From assembly GCF_030052815.1 (NCBI RefSeq), contig NC_079501.1, forward strand, positions 80,496,979-80,560,978: a stretch of DNA of 64,000 nt, read 5' to 3'. The notes under the pieces are model-generated. The model was not told the origin of the DNA. It saw nothing but the letters and a program-made list of their open reading frames with translations, and made no database searches. A program made the position numbers and the translations under genes. Below, in pieces: positions 46,581-58,260 of the stretch. The DNA is from Hevea brasiliensis. Taxonomy: Eukaryota > Streptophyta > Magnoliopsida > Malpighiales > Euphorbiaceae. Each line of letters opens with the position of its first letter. Position 1 is the first letter of the stretch.

Positions 46581-47008
46581 ATTCTCCTCATCTTTGGATA
46601 TTTCATCCTCGCTTTCCCAAGTAGCTTCTTCAATTTCATGATTCCTCCATAGCACTTTAACCAGTAGAGCTTGTTTATTCCTCAATTCTTTCACGTCACG
46701 AGCTAAAATTGCCACTGGTTCCTCTTCATAAGTCAAATCTGGTTACACTTTAATTGTTTTCATAGAGATGACGTCAGTTGGGTCTGATCTGTATCTCTTT
46801 TAACAATGAGACGTGGAAGACATTGTGTATCTTTGATAGTTTTGGTGGTAAGACTAGTATATAGGCTACGAGACCCACATATTCGATTATTTCATATGGG
46901 CTAATAAACCTAGGACTTAACTTGCCTTTCTTGCCAATCCTCAAAATCTTCTTCCACGGTGAGACCTTTAAGAAGACTTTATCACCCACTTCATATTCTA
47001 TATCCCTT
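46581..47008 (-). pseudogene. pol: Gypsy integrase tail and chromodomain (element H, part 1)
   Basis: Read from 47013 down, this continues H pol after the F insertion: REYEVGDKVFLKVSPWKK-type sequence, GKLSPRFISPYEI, LPPKLSKIHNVFHVSLL, then a frame change near 46780, then LTYEEEPVAILARDVKELRN and VLWRNHEIEEATWESEDE, a Tekay-type chromodomain. The protein ends abruptly in SKDEEN, which coincides with the purine-rich tract (46597-46581) beside the LTR. The family usually has about 20 more residues and a short spacer, so a deletion joined chromodomain and purine tract. Confidence 0.85.
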
Positions 47009-47013
47009 CTCTT
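47009..47013 (+). repeat. Target-site duplication CTCTT, left copy (element F)
   Basis: CTCTT directly precedes the F 5' LTR and recurs at 60437-60441 directly after the F 3' LTR. Joining the H pieces with one CTCTT restores the SYVDLKRRDIEY-type reading, as in D (SYIDLKRRDIEY). Confidence 0.95.
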
Positions 47014-49125
47014 TATTAGTAGTATGCCCTAGAGCATATCATTTAGTATGTATCTTGTACATGTTTTATTAATAAAAAGGCATTTTCACTTTTCCATTTA
47101 CATAACATATTTATGTGTAATAGAAAAGGTCCATTGATATTTTGTTAGAAATTCTATTCTTAAGTTGTTAAGAATATGAGTGACAGTATTTCTAGCACAA
47201 AGTATCATAAATTGGTTCACAATCGAGGATACTTCACACAGGACATGACTTATCCAGAAAGATTATAATCATGTTTTTCCTAAGTTATTTATATGAGATG
47301 TAAATAAGATGGAATGGTGAGTCTCATGCCATATAAGAAACATGATAAGCACTTATGCATGATAAGTAGGCTGAACCAGTGACACTTATGGCAAACACAT
47401 GGAGTTTACTCTTGTCAATGCATTGCCATAAATTATATCAGTGCATATAATCTTTAGACCTAAGATAACATAGTTATCTTATATATAGGTAGTTTGAGTT
47501 TGATATTGCTTTCATACTTGTACTATGAATGGGGTATATGGGCATGTCTTGGCTCCTACTAGTTATATATGGAGGTAGGTGTTGATTAAGATGAAATCTA
47601 TTACCCTAGGTAAATAGGGATAAAATCCTATGTTTATTTAATTATTCTTGATATTTCAAGTTCCTGGCCAAGACAGATAGATTTAATCAGAAAAGAGTTT
47701 CTGATGAGAAAATCTTTTTAATCAAGAACTGGAATTAAAAAAGAACATAATATGCATAGCAGATGGGGTTTGACATAAACTATGACTCCAGCTTGAATTG
47801 GGATTTTGTAATAGAGAGATTCTAGTGCATGGTAACATATGATTATAGGTTCATTTAAGGTATTCCTTATTACTGATTGGGTGGCCATGGCATGCTATGC
47901 TAGGTGTTAACCATGGTCTATGAGATGCCTAAAATGATTTAGAGAAATTATTTATGGTAAGAAAGAGTTCTGATGATATTAAGAGTTAATATCATATCTC
48001 ATTGCCAATTAGTGATGTGCCTAGTGAGTCACACACATACACAAGTAATCACCAAGTTAAATGTGATTTAATTAATTATTTAAAGAGTTTAATTGATTAA
48101 TTAAATAGGTTTGGTTTGCAATAAGATTGCAAAGTCCCTAGCATGGCTTGAAACCAAATCTAGGTTATAAGATGTATAGTATAAGTTAAATTTATATTTA
48201 AAGTGTTTAAATATGAATTTAATTATGAGAAATTAATTAACAGAGATTAATTAATTAATTTATATTTGATATAAATTAATTAGAAGAGGAGAAATAATTA
48301 TTTTGGGTTGAGAACTCAAAATTACAACACAAGGGTAATTTGGTCATTTCACAAGATGACATGTGGCACCATGAGATGGTGACACATGGCATCATGGTTT
48401 ATCATTTATCTTCCTATCATGCATGATGATCAAAGTCAAGATTAAGTTTAGCTTTGACACTTGGCTTAATGTGATTAGGTCAATTAAAATTAAGATGCAA
48501 TCAGGTGATGACATGTGGCAAGGGTTTTAAGTGATGACCTAATTATAAAAAGTGATGTTATGAGAAAATAAAAATCAGCCACTCTCTTCTTATTTTCTCT
48601 CATAGGTGCCGCAACCCATAGCTCACTCTCTTCTCTTCAGCTTCTCTCATCAATTAAAAGAGAATGATCCAAGTTTCTTTGAATTAAAATTGCTAGAAAT
48701 TATTTCTAGTGTCCTATATACATCTATAACACCTCTAAAGGCAAATCCCCAATTTCTAATTGATTGGAAAAGCTTGAGAAGCTGGTTTAGGGGCTGCCCA
48801 TTGGTGATCTTGTTGTGGACAAGCTAGAGGGACAACATTTGGGGTCCTAGGTGCTTCACAAAGGTACTAATCACATCTACAGTGCATCAAAATGTTAGTA
48901 CACATATTCTTGTATCAATTTAGGGTTTTAAAGAATTAATTTGTTAATTCTAAAATCTTAAATGGCAAATGTAGATCCTAATACATATTAAAAGAGTTTT
49001 AATATACAATTGAACATTGAAATCAATTAGGTACATAGTGAATCTTGCATGATGCATGATACCCTAGAAGAAAATTTTTGAATTCAATGTTCTAATCTAA
49101 CAATTTTCATGCTTTCGCTCCTTTA
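47014..49125 (+). repeat. 5' LTR of copia element F (2112 bp)
   Basis: Begins TATTAGTAGTATGCC (TG mutated to TA) and ends CTCCTTTA (CA mutated to TA); boundaries are fixed by the target duplication and the primer site two bases beyond. TATA box 48544-48552, CACATG palindrome 48355-48391. It has a single copy of the 63-bp segment duplicated in the 3' LTR. Confidence 0.9.
48544..48552 (+). promoter_or_regulatory. TATA box in F 5' LTR
   Basis: TATAAAAAG, followed by a pyrimidine-rich stretch (CACTCTCTTCTTATTTTC) typical of a plant transcription start. This would drive F. Confidence 0.6.
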
Positions 49126-49127
49126 TT

Positions 49128-49141
49128 TGGTATCGGAGCCA
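49128..49141 (+). other. Primer binding site, element F
   Basis: TGGTATCGGAGCCA, one base different from the C site. Confidence 0.95.
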
Positions 49142-50554
49142 CTATATTTGCCATTTAAATTGTTTAATATATGATTTAATTATGTGATTTGATCAAAAGT
49201 TGATTGATTCATTGCTGGTTGGACCAACAATGTGGTAGCAAGGTGTAGAGCACCATTGGTGCACATGGTTTAGTTCATTCAACCATGCGCATTGTTTTTA
49301 GAGTTGAGTGTGGGCTTAGTTTCAAGGCCCATAATTAGGCCCATGACTAATTAAAATGTTTAATTAGGAGTTTTAATTACACAATTAAATTTTAATTCAA
49401 TTGTTTGAATGAGATTCAAATATGAATTTTTTAAATTTATTTGAATGAGATTCAAATATGAATTTTTAAATTTGGTTGAATGAGATTCAAATCTAAATTT
49501 TTAAATTTGTTTTGAATAAGATTCAAATCAGAATTTTTAAATTTGGTTGAATGAGATTCAAATCTGAATTTTTAAATTTGTTTTGAATAAGATTCAAATA
49601 TGAATTTTTAAATTTGGTTGAATGAGATTCAAATCTGAATTTTTTCAGTTGAATATGAGATATTCAATTTAATTTTAGTATATATGTTTTATTTAATTGT
49701 TAAATGGTAATATGCATGATGATCATGGACAATAAAAGACTAATGTGATTGGATTTATTTCTTTTATTTTTCTTTGGGTTGTAAAATAATTAATTTTATT
49801 TTGGTGGCATTGTATTATAATTGTTGTAATATTTTTGGGTTGTAATTTCATTTATTTGAGAAATTTAAAGTCCAAGTTCTTGTAAATTCACCTTGGTATG
49901 CCAAGGATTACTATGTAATTAGATTGCAAGAAGATCAAGGAGGTCAAGAGCATTGGTGGGACCAGTGGAAGGAATTCAAGATCCAGTGTTGATTATGTAC
50001 TCCTTCAGCAACTCTTGTAATATGAATGAATGAAATGCACCTAGTAATGCCCTAATTCAATTCTTGGTGGCTCAAAATTGAATCTCTTAGAAAGTCCATG
50101 ATCATACCATATTATATGTTTATCTATGTATATATGAGATATATGGGAATGTATACAAGTATATGATATATACATACCAAATGGATAATATGCAAAGTGA
50201 GACCATAATAGTAATTAAGCCGACCACTAAATCTTTCAAACAAATGATTAAGTTAGAAATGGTATAATTAAGGTAATTATATCATGGGCCCTCCATTGAG
50301 GCAATTATATTAAGAAATTTTAGATACTTGCATATGGTGCAATTAATTTAAGAGATTTTCTTAAGAATAATTGCTAAGCATGAGATGTTGTAAATATGTA
50401 AATGGTTTTGTGGCCAATAATGGATGTGCCTGAGGACATTAAAATTATTTGCACATTTACTGGCTCAATGGGATCAACTTAACTAATGCAAGATAAGTCA
50501 ATAATGGATGTGCTTGAGATTTTGAGCATTAGGGGCTAGGTAAAAGGATTGAAC
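49142..50554 (+). other. 5' leader of copia element F
   Basis: Homologous to the C leader in opposite orientation. It contains the leader minisatellite (49404-49646) and two copies of TAATGGATGTGC(C/T)TGAG near 50417 and 50501. It ends at ATTGAAC, where G inserted; in C the same site continues CTCACATGAGATG, so the rest of the F leader is missing. Confidence 0.85.
49404..49646 (+). repeat. Minisatellite in copia leader (element F)
   Basis: About seven units of 34-38 bases with TTGAATGAGATTCAAAT and GAATTTTTAAATTTG, alternating in two unit types. Orthologue of 14479-14813. Confidence 0.85.
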
Positions 50555-52650
50555 TGAAGGAGCGGAAGCATGAAAAACATAAGTTTAGATCATTGAAATT
50601 CAAAATTTTTCATCTAGGGTCACATGCATCATGCAAGATTTATTTTTATCTATTTGATTTTAATGATAAACAGTATATTAAAACTCTTTTAATATATTTT
50701 TGGATGCCATTTAAGATCTTAGAATTAATAGATTAATTCATTAGAATCCTAGATTAGATCAAGAATAAGTGCACCAACCTTTTGATGCACTGTAGTGTGT
50801 TTGGCACCTTTGGGATGCGTATAGGACACCAGATGTTGTCTCTCTAGCTTATCCACACCAAGATCACCTATGGCAGCCCTTGAACAGCTTCTAAAGGCTT
50901 TTCTATGAATTAGAAAATTAAGTTTTGCCTTTTCAGAGATTATAGATGTAAACAGGACACTAGAAATAATTTCTAGTATTTTTATTCAAGAGATTGTTTG
51001 CTAATCTCTTTGAATTGATGAGAGATGAAGAAGAAGAGGGGAGAGGGCAGTCAAGGGTGGTGGCACCAAGAGAATACAACAGCTTGTATTTTTATTCTTT
51101 CATCCTTACACTTATATAGCTAAGTCACCACTTAAAACCCTGGCCACATGTCACCTTCTGATTAGCTCTAGGTTTAATTGACCCAATCACATTGTGCCAA
51201 GTGTCAAACCTATATTTAATCTTGACTTTGATCATCTTACATGATTAAAAGACATATGGCAAGTTTATGTGTAGTGCCATGTGTCACCATCTCATGGTGC
51301 CACATGTCATCCTGTGAAATGACCAAAATACCCCTGTGTCTTAATTTTGAGTTCTTAATCCAAAATAATTATTTCTCTTCTTCTAATCAATTTATATCAA
51401 ATATAAATTAAATAATTAATCTCTATTAATTAATTTTTCATTATTTAAATTCATATTTAAATACTTTAAATATAAATTTAACTTATACTATACATCCAAT
51501 AACCTAGATTTGGTTTCAAGCCATGCTAGGGACTTTGCAATCTAATTGCAAATCAAACCTATTTAATTAATCAATTAAAATCTTTAATTAATTAATTAAA
51601 TCATATTTAATTTGGTGATTACTTGTGTATATGTGTGACTTACTAGGCTCATCACTAATTGGCAATGAGACATGATATCAACTCTTAATATCATCAGAAC
51701 TCTTTCTTACCATAAATGATTTCTCTAAATCATTTTATGCACCTCATAGACCATGGTTAACACCTAGCATAGCATGCCATGGCCACCCAATCGGTAATAA
51801 GGTTTACCGTAAATGAACCTATAATCATATGTTATCATGCACTAGAATCTCTCTGTTATAAAATCCCAATTTGAGCTGGAGTCATGGTTTATGTCAAACC
51901 CCATTTGCTATGAATATTATATTTTCTTTTAATTCCAATTCTTGATTAAAAAGATTTTCTCATCAGAAACTCTTTTCTGATTAAATCTATCTGTCCTGGC
52001 TAGGAACTTGAAACATCAAGAACAATTAAATGAACATAGGATTTTATCCCTATTTACTTAGAGGAATAGATTCCATTTTGATCAATATCTACCTCCATAT
52101 ATAACTAGTAGGAGCCAATACATGCCCATATACCCATATGTACAAGTATGAAAGCAGTATCAAACTCAAACCACCTATATACAAGATAACTGTGCTATCT
52201 CAAGTCTAAAGATTATATGCACTGATATGATTTATGACAATACATTGACAAGAGTAAACTCCATGTGTTTGTCATAAATGTCACTGTTCGACCTACTTAT
52301 CATATGTAAGTGCCTATCATATTTATTATATGGCATGAGACTCACCATTCCATCTTATTTACATCTCATATAAATAATTTGGGAACAAACATGATTACAA
52401 TCTTTCTGGATAAGTCAAGTCCTTATTGTGAAGTATTCTCAATTGTGAACCAATTTATGATACTTTTTGCTATAAATGCTGTCACTCATATTCTTAACAA
52501 CTTAAGAATAGAATTTCTAACAAAATATCAATGGACCTTTTCTATTACACATAAATATATTATGTAAACAGAAAAGTGAAAATGTCTTTTATTAATAAAA
52601 CATGTACAAGATACATACTAAATGATATGCTCTAGGGCATACTACTAACA
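50555..52650 (-). repeat. 3' LTR of copia element G (2096 bp)
   Basis: TG...CA ends are intact (TGTTAGTAGTATGCC on the minus strand at 52650; TTCA at 50555). TATA box 51118-51111, CACATG palindrome 51274-51310. No partner LTR remains. Confidence 0.9.
51111..51118 (-). promoter_or_regulatory. TATA box in G LTR
   Basis: TATATAAG on the minus strand. It points out of G towards 50555, into the F leader. Confidence 0.55.
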
Positions 52651-52662
52651 ATATCCCACTAG
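52651..52662 (-). other. Polypurine tract, element G
   Basis: GCTAGTGGGATAT on the minus strand before the LTR. Confidence 0.8.
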
Positions 52663-55275
52663 CACTAGAGCCATTCATTACAATACCTTAGACCCATCTT
52701 CTCAAAATGTCAGTCTAATTGAGCTTGTGACAAAGGCTTAGTAAATGAATCAGCTGGATTTTTAGCTGATGTTATTTTCTGCATGGCTATATCGCCTTGC
52801 CCAACTATTTCTCTGACAATGTGATAGTGCATTTCTATGTGTTTGGATTTCTAGTGAGACCGGGGTTCCTTACATCTAAACAACTTCTTTTGCAGCATCT
52901 AATGCAGCAATATACTCAGCCTCGGTAGTGAAATCTGCAGTTGTACTCTGTTTGGAACTCTTCCAACTGACTGCACCTCCATTACAAATGAACACATACC
53001 CAGAGGTAGACTTTCTATCATCGATATCTGATTGGAAATCAAAATCAGTATAACCATACAATTGCAAGTCTCCACCTCCATATATCAAGAATAAATCCTT
53101 AGTTCTTCTCAAGTGCTTAAGGATATTCTTGACAGCTATCCAGTGTTCCAAACCTGGATTAGATCAATACCTGTTAGTCAAACTAACAGCATATGCGATA
53201 TTCGGCCTAGTACACAATATTACATACATCAAACTTCCAATTGCCAAAGCATATGAAATCCTGGCCATTTTATCTCTTTCTTTAGGTGTCTTTGGAGACA
53301 TCTCTTTAGAAAGGTGGATACCATGTCTCACTGGTAACAATCTTCTCTTGAAATCAAGCATGTTAAACCTCTTTAATACCTTTTCCAAGTATAAACTTTG
53401 GGATAAACCAATTTCTTTTCGCTCTATCTTTATAGATGCGAATCCCAAGAATATAAGTTGCCTCCCTTAAGTCTTTCATGAAGAATGTATTTGACAACAA
53501 CCATACATTTACAGTTATCAACATACCTGTGTCATTACCCATCAATAAAATGTCATCCACATATAAAACAAGGAAAGTGATAGCACTATCACTAACCTTT
53601 TAATATACACATGGCTCATCCTCATTTTTGATAAAACCAAATGACTTAATGGCTTCATCAAAATGGATGTTCCAACTCCTCGAAGGTTGTTTTAACTCAT
53701 AAATGGATCGCTTTAGCTTGCGTACTTTGGAACCATCTTGGGATTCAAAACCCCTAGGTTGTTCCATGAAAATGTTTTCTTCAATGTATCCATTGAGAAA
53801 AGCTATTTTGACATCCATCTGCCAAATCTCATAATCATAGTATGCAGCTATTGCTAATAGAATCCTAATTGATTTAAGCATGGCAACAGGCAAGAAAGTC
53901 TCCTCATAGTCGATTCCTTGCCTTTGGCGAAACCCTTTCGCTACTAGCCTTGCCTTATAGGTCTCTACCTTTCTATCAGAACCAATTTTCTTCTTGAAAA
54001 TCCATTTGTTCCTTATAGGTACAATACCTTCAGGTGGGTCAACAAGATCCCAAACTTGATTCTTATACATGGAATCAATCTCGGATTTCATAGCATCAAT
54101 CCATTTTGAAGAGTCTATATTTGATATAGCTTCTTCATAGGTAAGTGGATCATCTCCATGATCTACTTCTTCATGAGTAGACAACTCTTATTCTTCTTCG
54201 TGAAGGAAACCATATCTCACTAGTGGGTGAGATACCCTTCTTGTTCTACAAGGAACAGCTGTAGATATATCATCAATAGGTGTAGGTTGACTAGATGGAT
54301 CTATATCCATCTGATTTGTTGGTTGGTCAGAATTCTCCAATTCCAACTATATTTGCCTTCCTTTACCTCCTTCTTGAACAAACTATTGTTTAAGAAATGT
54401 GGCATCTCTACTTATCACAACCTTTTGTGATGTAGGTAAATAAAAGTAATATCCAAAACTATCTTTTGGATATCCAACAAATCGACCCTTTTCTGATCTG
54501 ATTTCCAATTTATCAGTGTTAAGATTTTTGACATAAGCTAGACAACCCCAAATCTTAACATGCTTAAAACTTGGTTTTCTTCCATGCCATATCTCATAAG
54601 GTGTTAAAGATACTGATTTTGATGGAGTCCTATTCAGAATATACAAAGCTGATTCTAATGCAAATCCCCAAAAGGAGATTGGCATATCAGTATAGCTTAT
54701 CATACTATGTACCATATCCAATAGGGTACGATTTCTCCTTTTGGATACACCATTCAACTGTGGTGTTCCTAGAGGAGTCAGTTAGGAAACAATGCCGTGC
54801 TCTCTTAAGTATTCATCAAATTCAGTACTCAAATATTCACCTCTACGATCTAATCGAAGAGCTTTAATACTTTTTCCTATTTGATTTTCTACTTCAGATT
54901 TAAAATTCTTTAAACTTTTCAAAGGATTCGTGTTTGTATTTCATCAAATACAAATACCCAAATCTTGATTTATCATCAGTAAAGGTAATAAAGTAATGAA
55001 AACCGCTTCTAACCATTTCCTTAAATGGACCACATACATCACTATGTATTGGTTCCAAAATATTTTCAGCTCTTAGTCCTTATCCAACAAAGAGTGATCT
55101 GGTCATTTTGCCTTGAAGGCAGATTCACAATTTGGAGTAGGCTCAGAGCCCAATGAGGATAAAATCCCCATTTTCTCCAGTTTTGCAATCCTATCTTCTG
55201 CAACATGACCTAATCTTAAGTGCCAAATGTATTTTGAATTTGAGTTGATTTTCATCATGGCATTGCATTCTTTTA
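52663..55275 (-). pseudogene. pol: Copia integrase, RT and RNase H (element G)
   Basis: Minus-strand reading starts at LKECNAMMKIN and HLRLGHVAEDRIAKLEK (integrase zinc region, 55270-55110), then broken core near 55050-54780, then 54757-54383 (VSKRRNRTLLDM, YEIWHGRKP, GRFVGYPKDSFGY). RT is 54184-53363 with [40 protein letters not shown] and YVDDILLMGND. RNase H (53151-52876) has DDRKSTSGYVF and VSWKSSKQST, then EYIAALDAAKEVV. There it jumps to KEPRSH-type sequence: about 91 bp, coding KKFVTEL to VIQA with the CDN Asp, is missing exactly as in F. Frameshifts lie near 54900, 53590 and 53450. Confidence 0.9.
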
Positions 55276-55640
55276 GATGGATTTCCAACTATAGACGGAT
55301 TTGATCCTACAGTCCCTACCTGAGTCATTTGGGAATTTTGTGACAAATTTCCATATGACTTAGCAGAAATACACATTGGCTGGTTTACTTAACATGCTTG
55401 CTATTGCCCAAAAAAAGATGCCGAGCAATAAAGGAAAAGAGGTAGCTTTGATTGCATCTTCTTCTGCTAGAAAGTCCAATAAGAAGAAAGGCAATAAGAA
55501 AAAGAAACCTCAAGTTCCAGGACCTTCCAAGAAGATAGCCAAACAGAAAGGGAAGACCAAAGCTGATGGAGGCAAAGGAAAGTGTTTCCACTGCCAGAAG
55601 CATGGGCATTGGAAGAGGAATTGCCCAGAGTATAGCAATC
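55276..55640 (+). pseudogene. gag: Copia gag C-terminal half (element F)
   Basis: Sense gag resumes with ATGGATTTCCAACT (leading to the region open in C as MDFQLQTDLILQSLPDSF). The open part from 55376 has KGKEVALIASSSA, a basic KKKGNKKKK run and an intact zinc knuckle CFHCQKHGHWKRNC (55583-55624). After NCPEY the frame joins in phase to LKECNAM (integrase zinc region). Missing between them are about 470 bp present in C, including the protease. The result is a gag-integrase fusion of 121 codons to a TAG at 55739-55741. Confidence 0.9.
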
Positions 55641-56530
55641 TAAAAGAATGCAATGCAATGGTGAAAATCAACTCAAGTTCAAAATATATTTGGCACTTAA
55701 GATTAGGTCTTGTTGCAGAAGATAGGATTGCAAAACTATAGAAAATGGGGATTTTATCCTCATTAGGTTCTGAGCCTACTCCAACTTGTGAATCCTACCT
55801 TCAGGGCAAAATGACTAGATCACCCTTTGTTGGACAAGGACTAAGAGCTGAAAATATTTTAGAGCTAATATATAGTGATGTATGTGGTCCATTTAAAGAA
55901 ATGGCTAGAGGCAGTTTTCATTACTTTATTATCTTTACTGATTATAAATCAAGGTTTGTGTATTTGTATTTGATGAAATACAAACATGAAAAAAGTTCAA
56001 AGAATTTAAATCTGAAGTAGAAAATCGAATAGGAAAAAGTATTAAAGCTCTTCGATCAGATCGTGGAGGTGAATACTTGAGTAATGAATTTGATGAATAC
56101 TTAAAAGAGCATGGCATTGTTTCCCAGCTAACTCCTCCAGGAATGCCTCAGTTGAATGGTGTATCTAAAAGGAGAAATCGTACCCTATTAGATATGGTAC
56201 GTAGTATGATGGGCTATACTGATATGCTAATCTCCTTTTGGGGATTTGCATTAGAATCAACTTTGCATATTCTAAATAGGATTCCATCAAAATCAGTATC
56301 TTCCACACCTTATGAGATATGGCATGGAAGAAAACCTAGTCTTAAGCATGTTAAGATTTGGGGTTGTCCAGCTTATATCAAAAAGCTGAACACTAATAAA
56401 TTGGAAACTAGATCAGAAAAGGGTCGATTTATTAGATATCCAAAAGAAAGTTTTGGATATTAATTTTATTTGCCTACATCTCAAAAGGTTGTGGTAAGCA
56501 GAGATGCCATTTTTCTTGAATAACAAGTTT
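55641..56530 (+). pseudogene. pol: Copia integrase (element F)
   Basis: HLRLGLVAEDRIAKL (second His of HHCC context changed from GHV to GLV), TAG 55739, CESYLQGK (second Cys lost to Tyr), LELIYSDVCG with the first Asp, RSDRGGEY with the second, SKRRN where SERRN has the Glu in C (Glu to Lys; G also has Lys). A frame change at about 56010. Then YEIWHGRKPSLKHVKIWGC and GRFIRYPKESFGY to a TAA at 56461. The Glu to Lys change shared with G is another mark of common origin. Confidence 0.85.
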
Positions 56531-58248
56531 ATTCAAGAAAAAGGCAAAGGAAGGCAAATAGAGTTAGAATTGGAGAATTCTGATCAACCAATAGATCAAA
56601 TGATATAGATCCATCTAGTCAACCTACACCTATTAATGAAACATCTAAACTAATTCCTCATAGATCAACTAGGATATCTCACCCACCAGTGAGATAAGGT
56701 TTTCTTCATGAAGATGAACAAGAGTTGTTTACTCATGAAGAAGTAGATCATGGAGATGATCCGCTTACCTATGAAAAAACTATATCAGATATAGACTCTT
56801 CAAAATGGATTGATGCTATGAAATCTGAAATTGATTCCATGTATAATAATCAAGTTTGGGATCTTGTTGACCCACCTGAAGGTATTATACCTATAGGGAA
56901 TAAATGGGTTTTTAAGAAGAAAATTGGTTCTGATTGAAAGGTAGAGACCTATAAAGCGAGGTTAGTAGCGAAAGGGTTTTGCCAAAGGTAAGGAATTGAC
57001 TGTGAGGAGACTTTCTCGCCTGTTGCCATGCTTAAATCAATTAGGATTCTATTAGCAATAGCTGCATACTATGATTATGAGATTTGGCAGATGGATGTCA
57101 AAATAGCTTTTCTCAATGGATGCATTGAAGAAAACATTTTCATGGGACAACCTAGGGTTTTTGAATCCCAGGATGGTTCCAAAGTATGCAAGCTAAAGCG
57201 ATTCATTTATGGGTTAAAACAAGCTTCGAGGAGTTGGAACATTTGTTTTGATGAAGCCATTAAGTCATTTGGTTTTGTCAAAAATAAGGATGAGCCATAT
57301 GTATATAAGAAGGTTAGTGATAGTGCTGTCACTTTCCTTGTCTTATATGTGGATGACATTTTATTGATGGGTAATGACATAGGTATGTTGACACCTATAA
57401 TGGTATGGCTGTCAAATACATTCTCCATGAAAGACTTAGGGGAGGCAACCTATATTCTTGGAATTTGTATTTATAGAGATAGAACAAAAAGAATAATTAG
57501 TTGATCCCAAAGTCTATACTTGGAAAAGGTGTTTAAGAGGTTTAACATGCTTGATTCCAAGAGAGGATTGTTACCAATGAGAAATGGTATCCACCTTTCT
57601 AAAGAGATGTCTCCAAAGACACCTGAACAAAGAGATAAAATGGCCAGGATTCCATATGCTTCGGCTATTGGAAGTTTGATATATGCAATGATGTGTACTA
57701 GGCCAGATATCGCACATGCTGTTAGTTTGACTAGCAGGTTTCAATCCAATCTAGGTTTGGAACACTGGATAGCTGTCAAGAATATTCTTAAGTACTTGAG
57801 AATATTCTTGACAGCTATATTTATTCTTGATTTATGGAGGTGGTGACTTACAATTGGATGGTTACACTGATTCTGATTTCCAATCAGATATAGATGATAG
57901 AAAGTATACCTCTGGGTTTGTATTCATTTGTAATGGAGGAGCAGTTAGTTGGAAGAGTTCCAAACAGAGTACAAATGTTGATTCCACTACAGAGGCTGAG
58001 TATATTGCTACATCAGATGCTGCAAAAGAGGTTGTTTCGATAAGGAACCCCGGTCTCACTAGAAATCCAAACACATAGAAAGGCGCTACCACATTATCAG
58101 AGAGATAGTTGGGCGAGGCGATATAGCCATGCAGAAAATAGCATCAGCTGAAAATCTAGCTGATCCATTCACTAAGCCTATGTCACAAACTCAGCTAAAT
58201 TGACATCTTGAGAAGACGGGTCTAAGATATTGTAATGAATGGCTTTAG
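56531..58248 (+). pseudogene. pol: Copia RT and RNase H (element F)
   Basis: RT: DDPLTYEKTISD, NKWVFKKKIGSD then TGA (56935-56937), [19 protein letters not shown] and an intact YVDD box at 57346-57357. The piece 57028-57504 is open. RNase H begins near 57760; a fold-back insertion at 57799-57818 shifts the frame. The new frame has DGYTDSDFQSDIDDRK, VSWKSSKQST and TTEAEYIATSDAAKEVV, then a deletion of about 91 bp removes the segment with the CDN Asp, matching G. The tail KSKHIE-type and ADPFTKP sequence runs to about 58248. Confidence 0.9.
57769..57818 (+). repeat. Fold-back (templated insertion) scar in F RNase H
   Basis: Perfect 20-bp inverted repeat: left arm 57769-57788 (ATAGCTGTCAAGAATATTCT), right arm 57799-57818 (its exact reverse complement), 10-base loop TAAGTACTTG. 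In A, C and G the right-arm position instead reads AGAACTAAGGATTTATTC. The antisense copy replaced about 12 bases and shifted the frame. Confidence 0.95.
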
Positions 58249-58249
58249 T

Positions 58250-58260
58250 GCTAGTGGGAG
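58250..58260 (+). other. Polypurine tract, element F
   Basis: GCTAGTGGGAG, then ATTGTTAG where the LTR starts at the TG. Confidence 0.9.

Larger units (their letters stand above)
50555..55275 (-). mobile_element. Truncated Ty1/copia element 'G' (minus) inside F
   Basis: G has its 3' LTR (50555-52650), polypurine tract, RNase H, RT and integrase, but nothing upstream of the integrase zinc region. Its left end sits cleanly in the F leader after TGAAC (50550-50554), the presumed target duplication; the right copy is lost. At 55275/55276 it changes into sense-strand F gag (ATGGATTTCC). Only about two bases (AT) are common to both parents at the join, consistent with end-joining after loss of 5' G plus adjoining F. 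Confidence 0.9.

Noticed and set aside
49128..49141. Possible tRNA gene remnants at the TGGTATCAGAGC sites
   Set aside because: Only 12-14 bases match initiator tRNA, placed exactly at LTR ends, so they are primer binding sites; no cloverleaf is present.
54571..54867. 98-codon plus-strand frame within G
   Set aside because: Antisense to integrase of G, whose minus-strand motifs are unambiguous.
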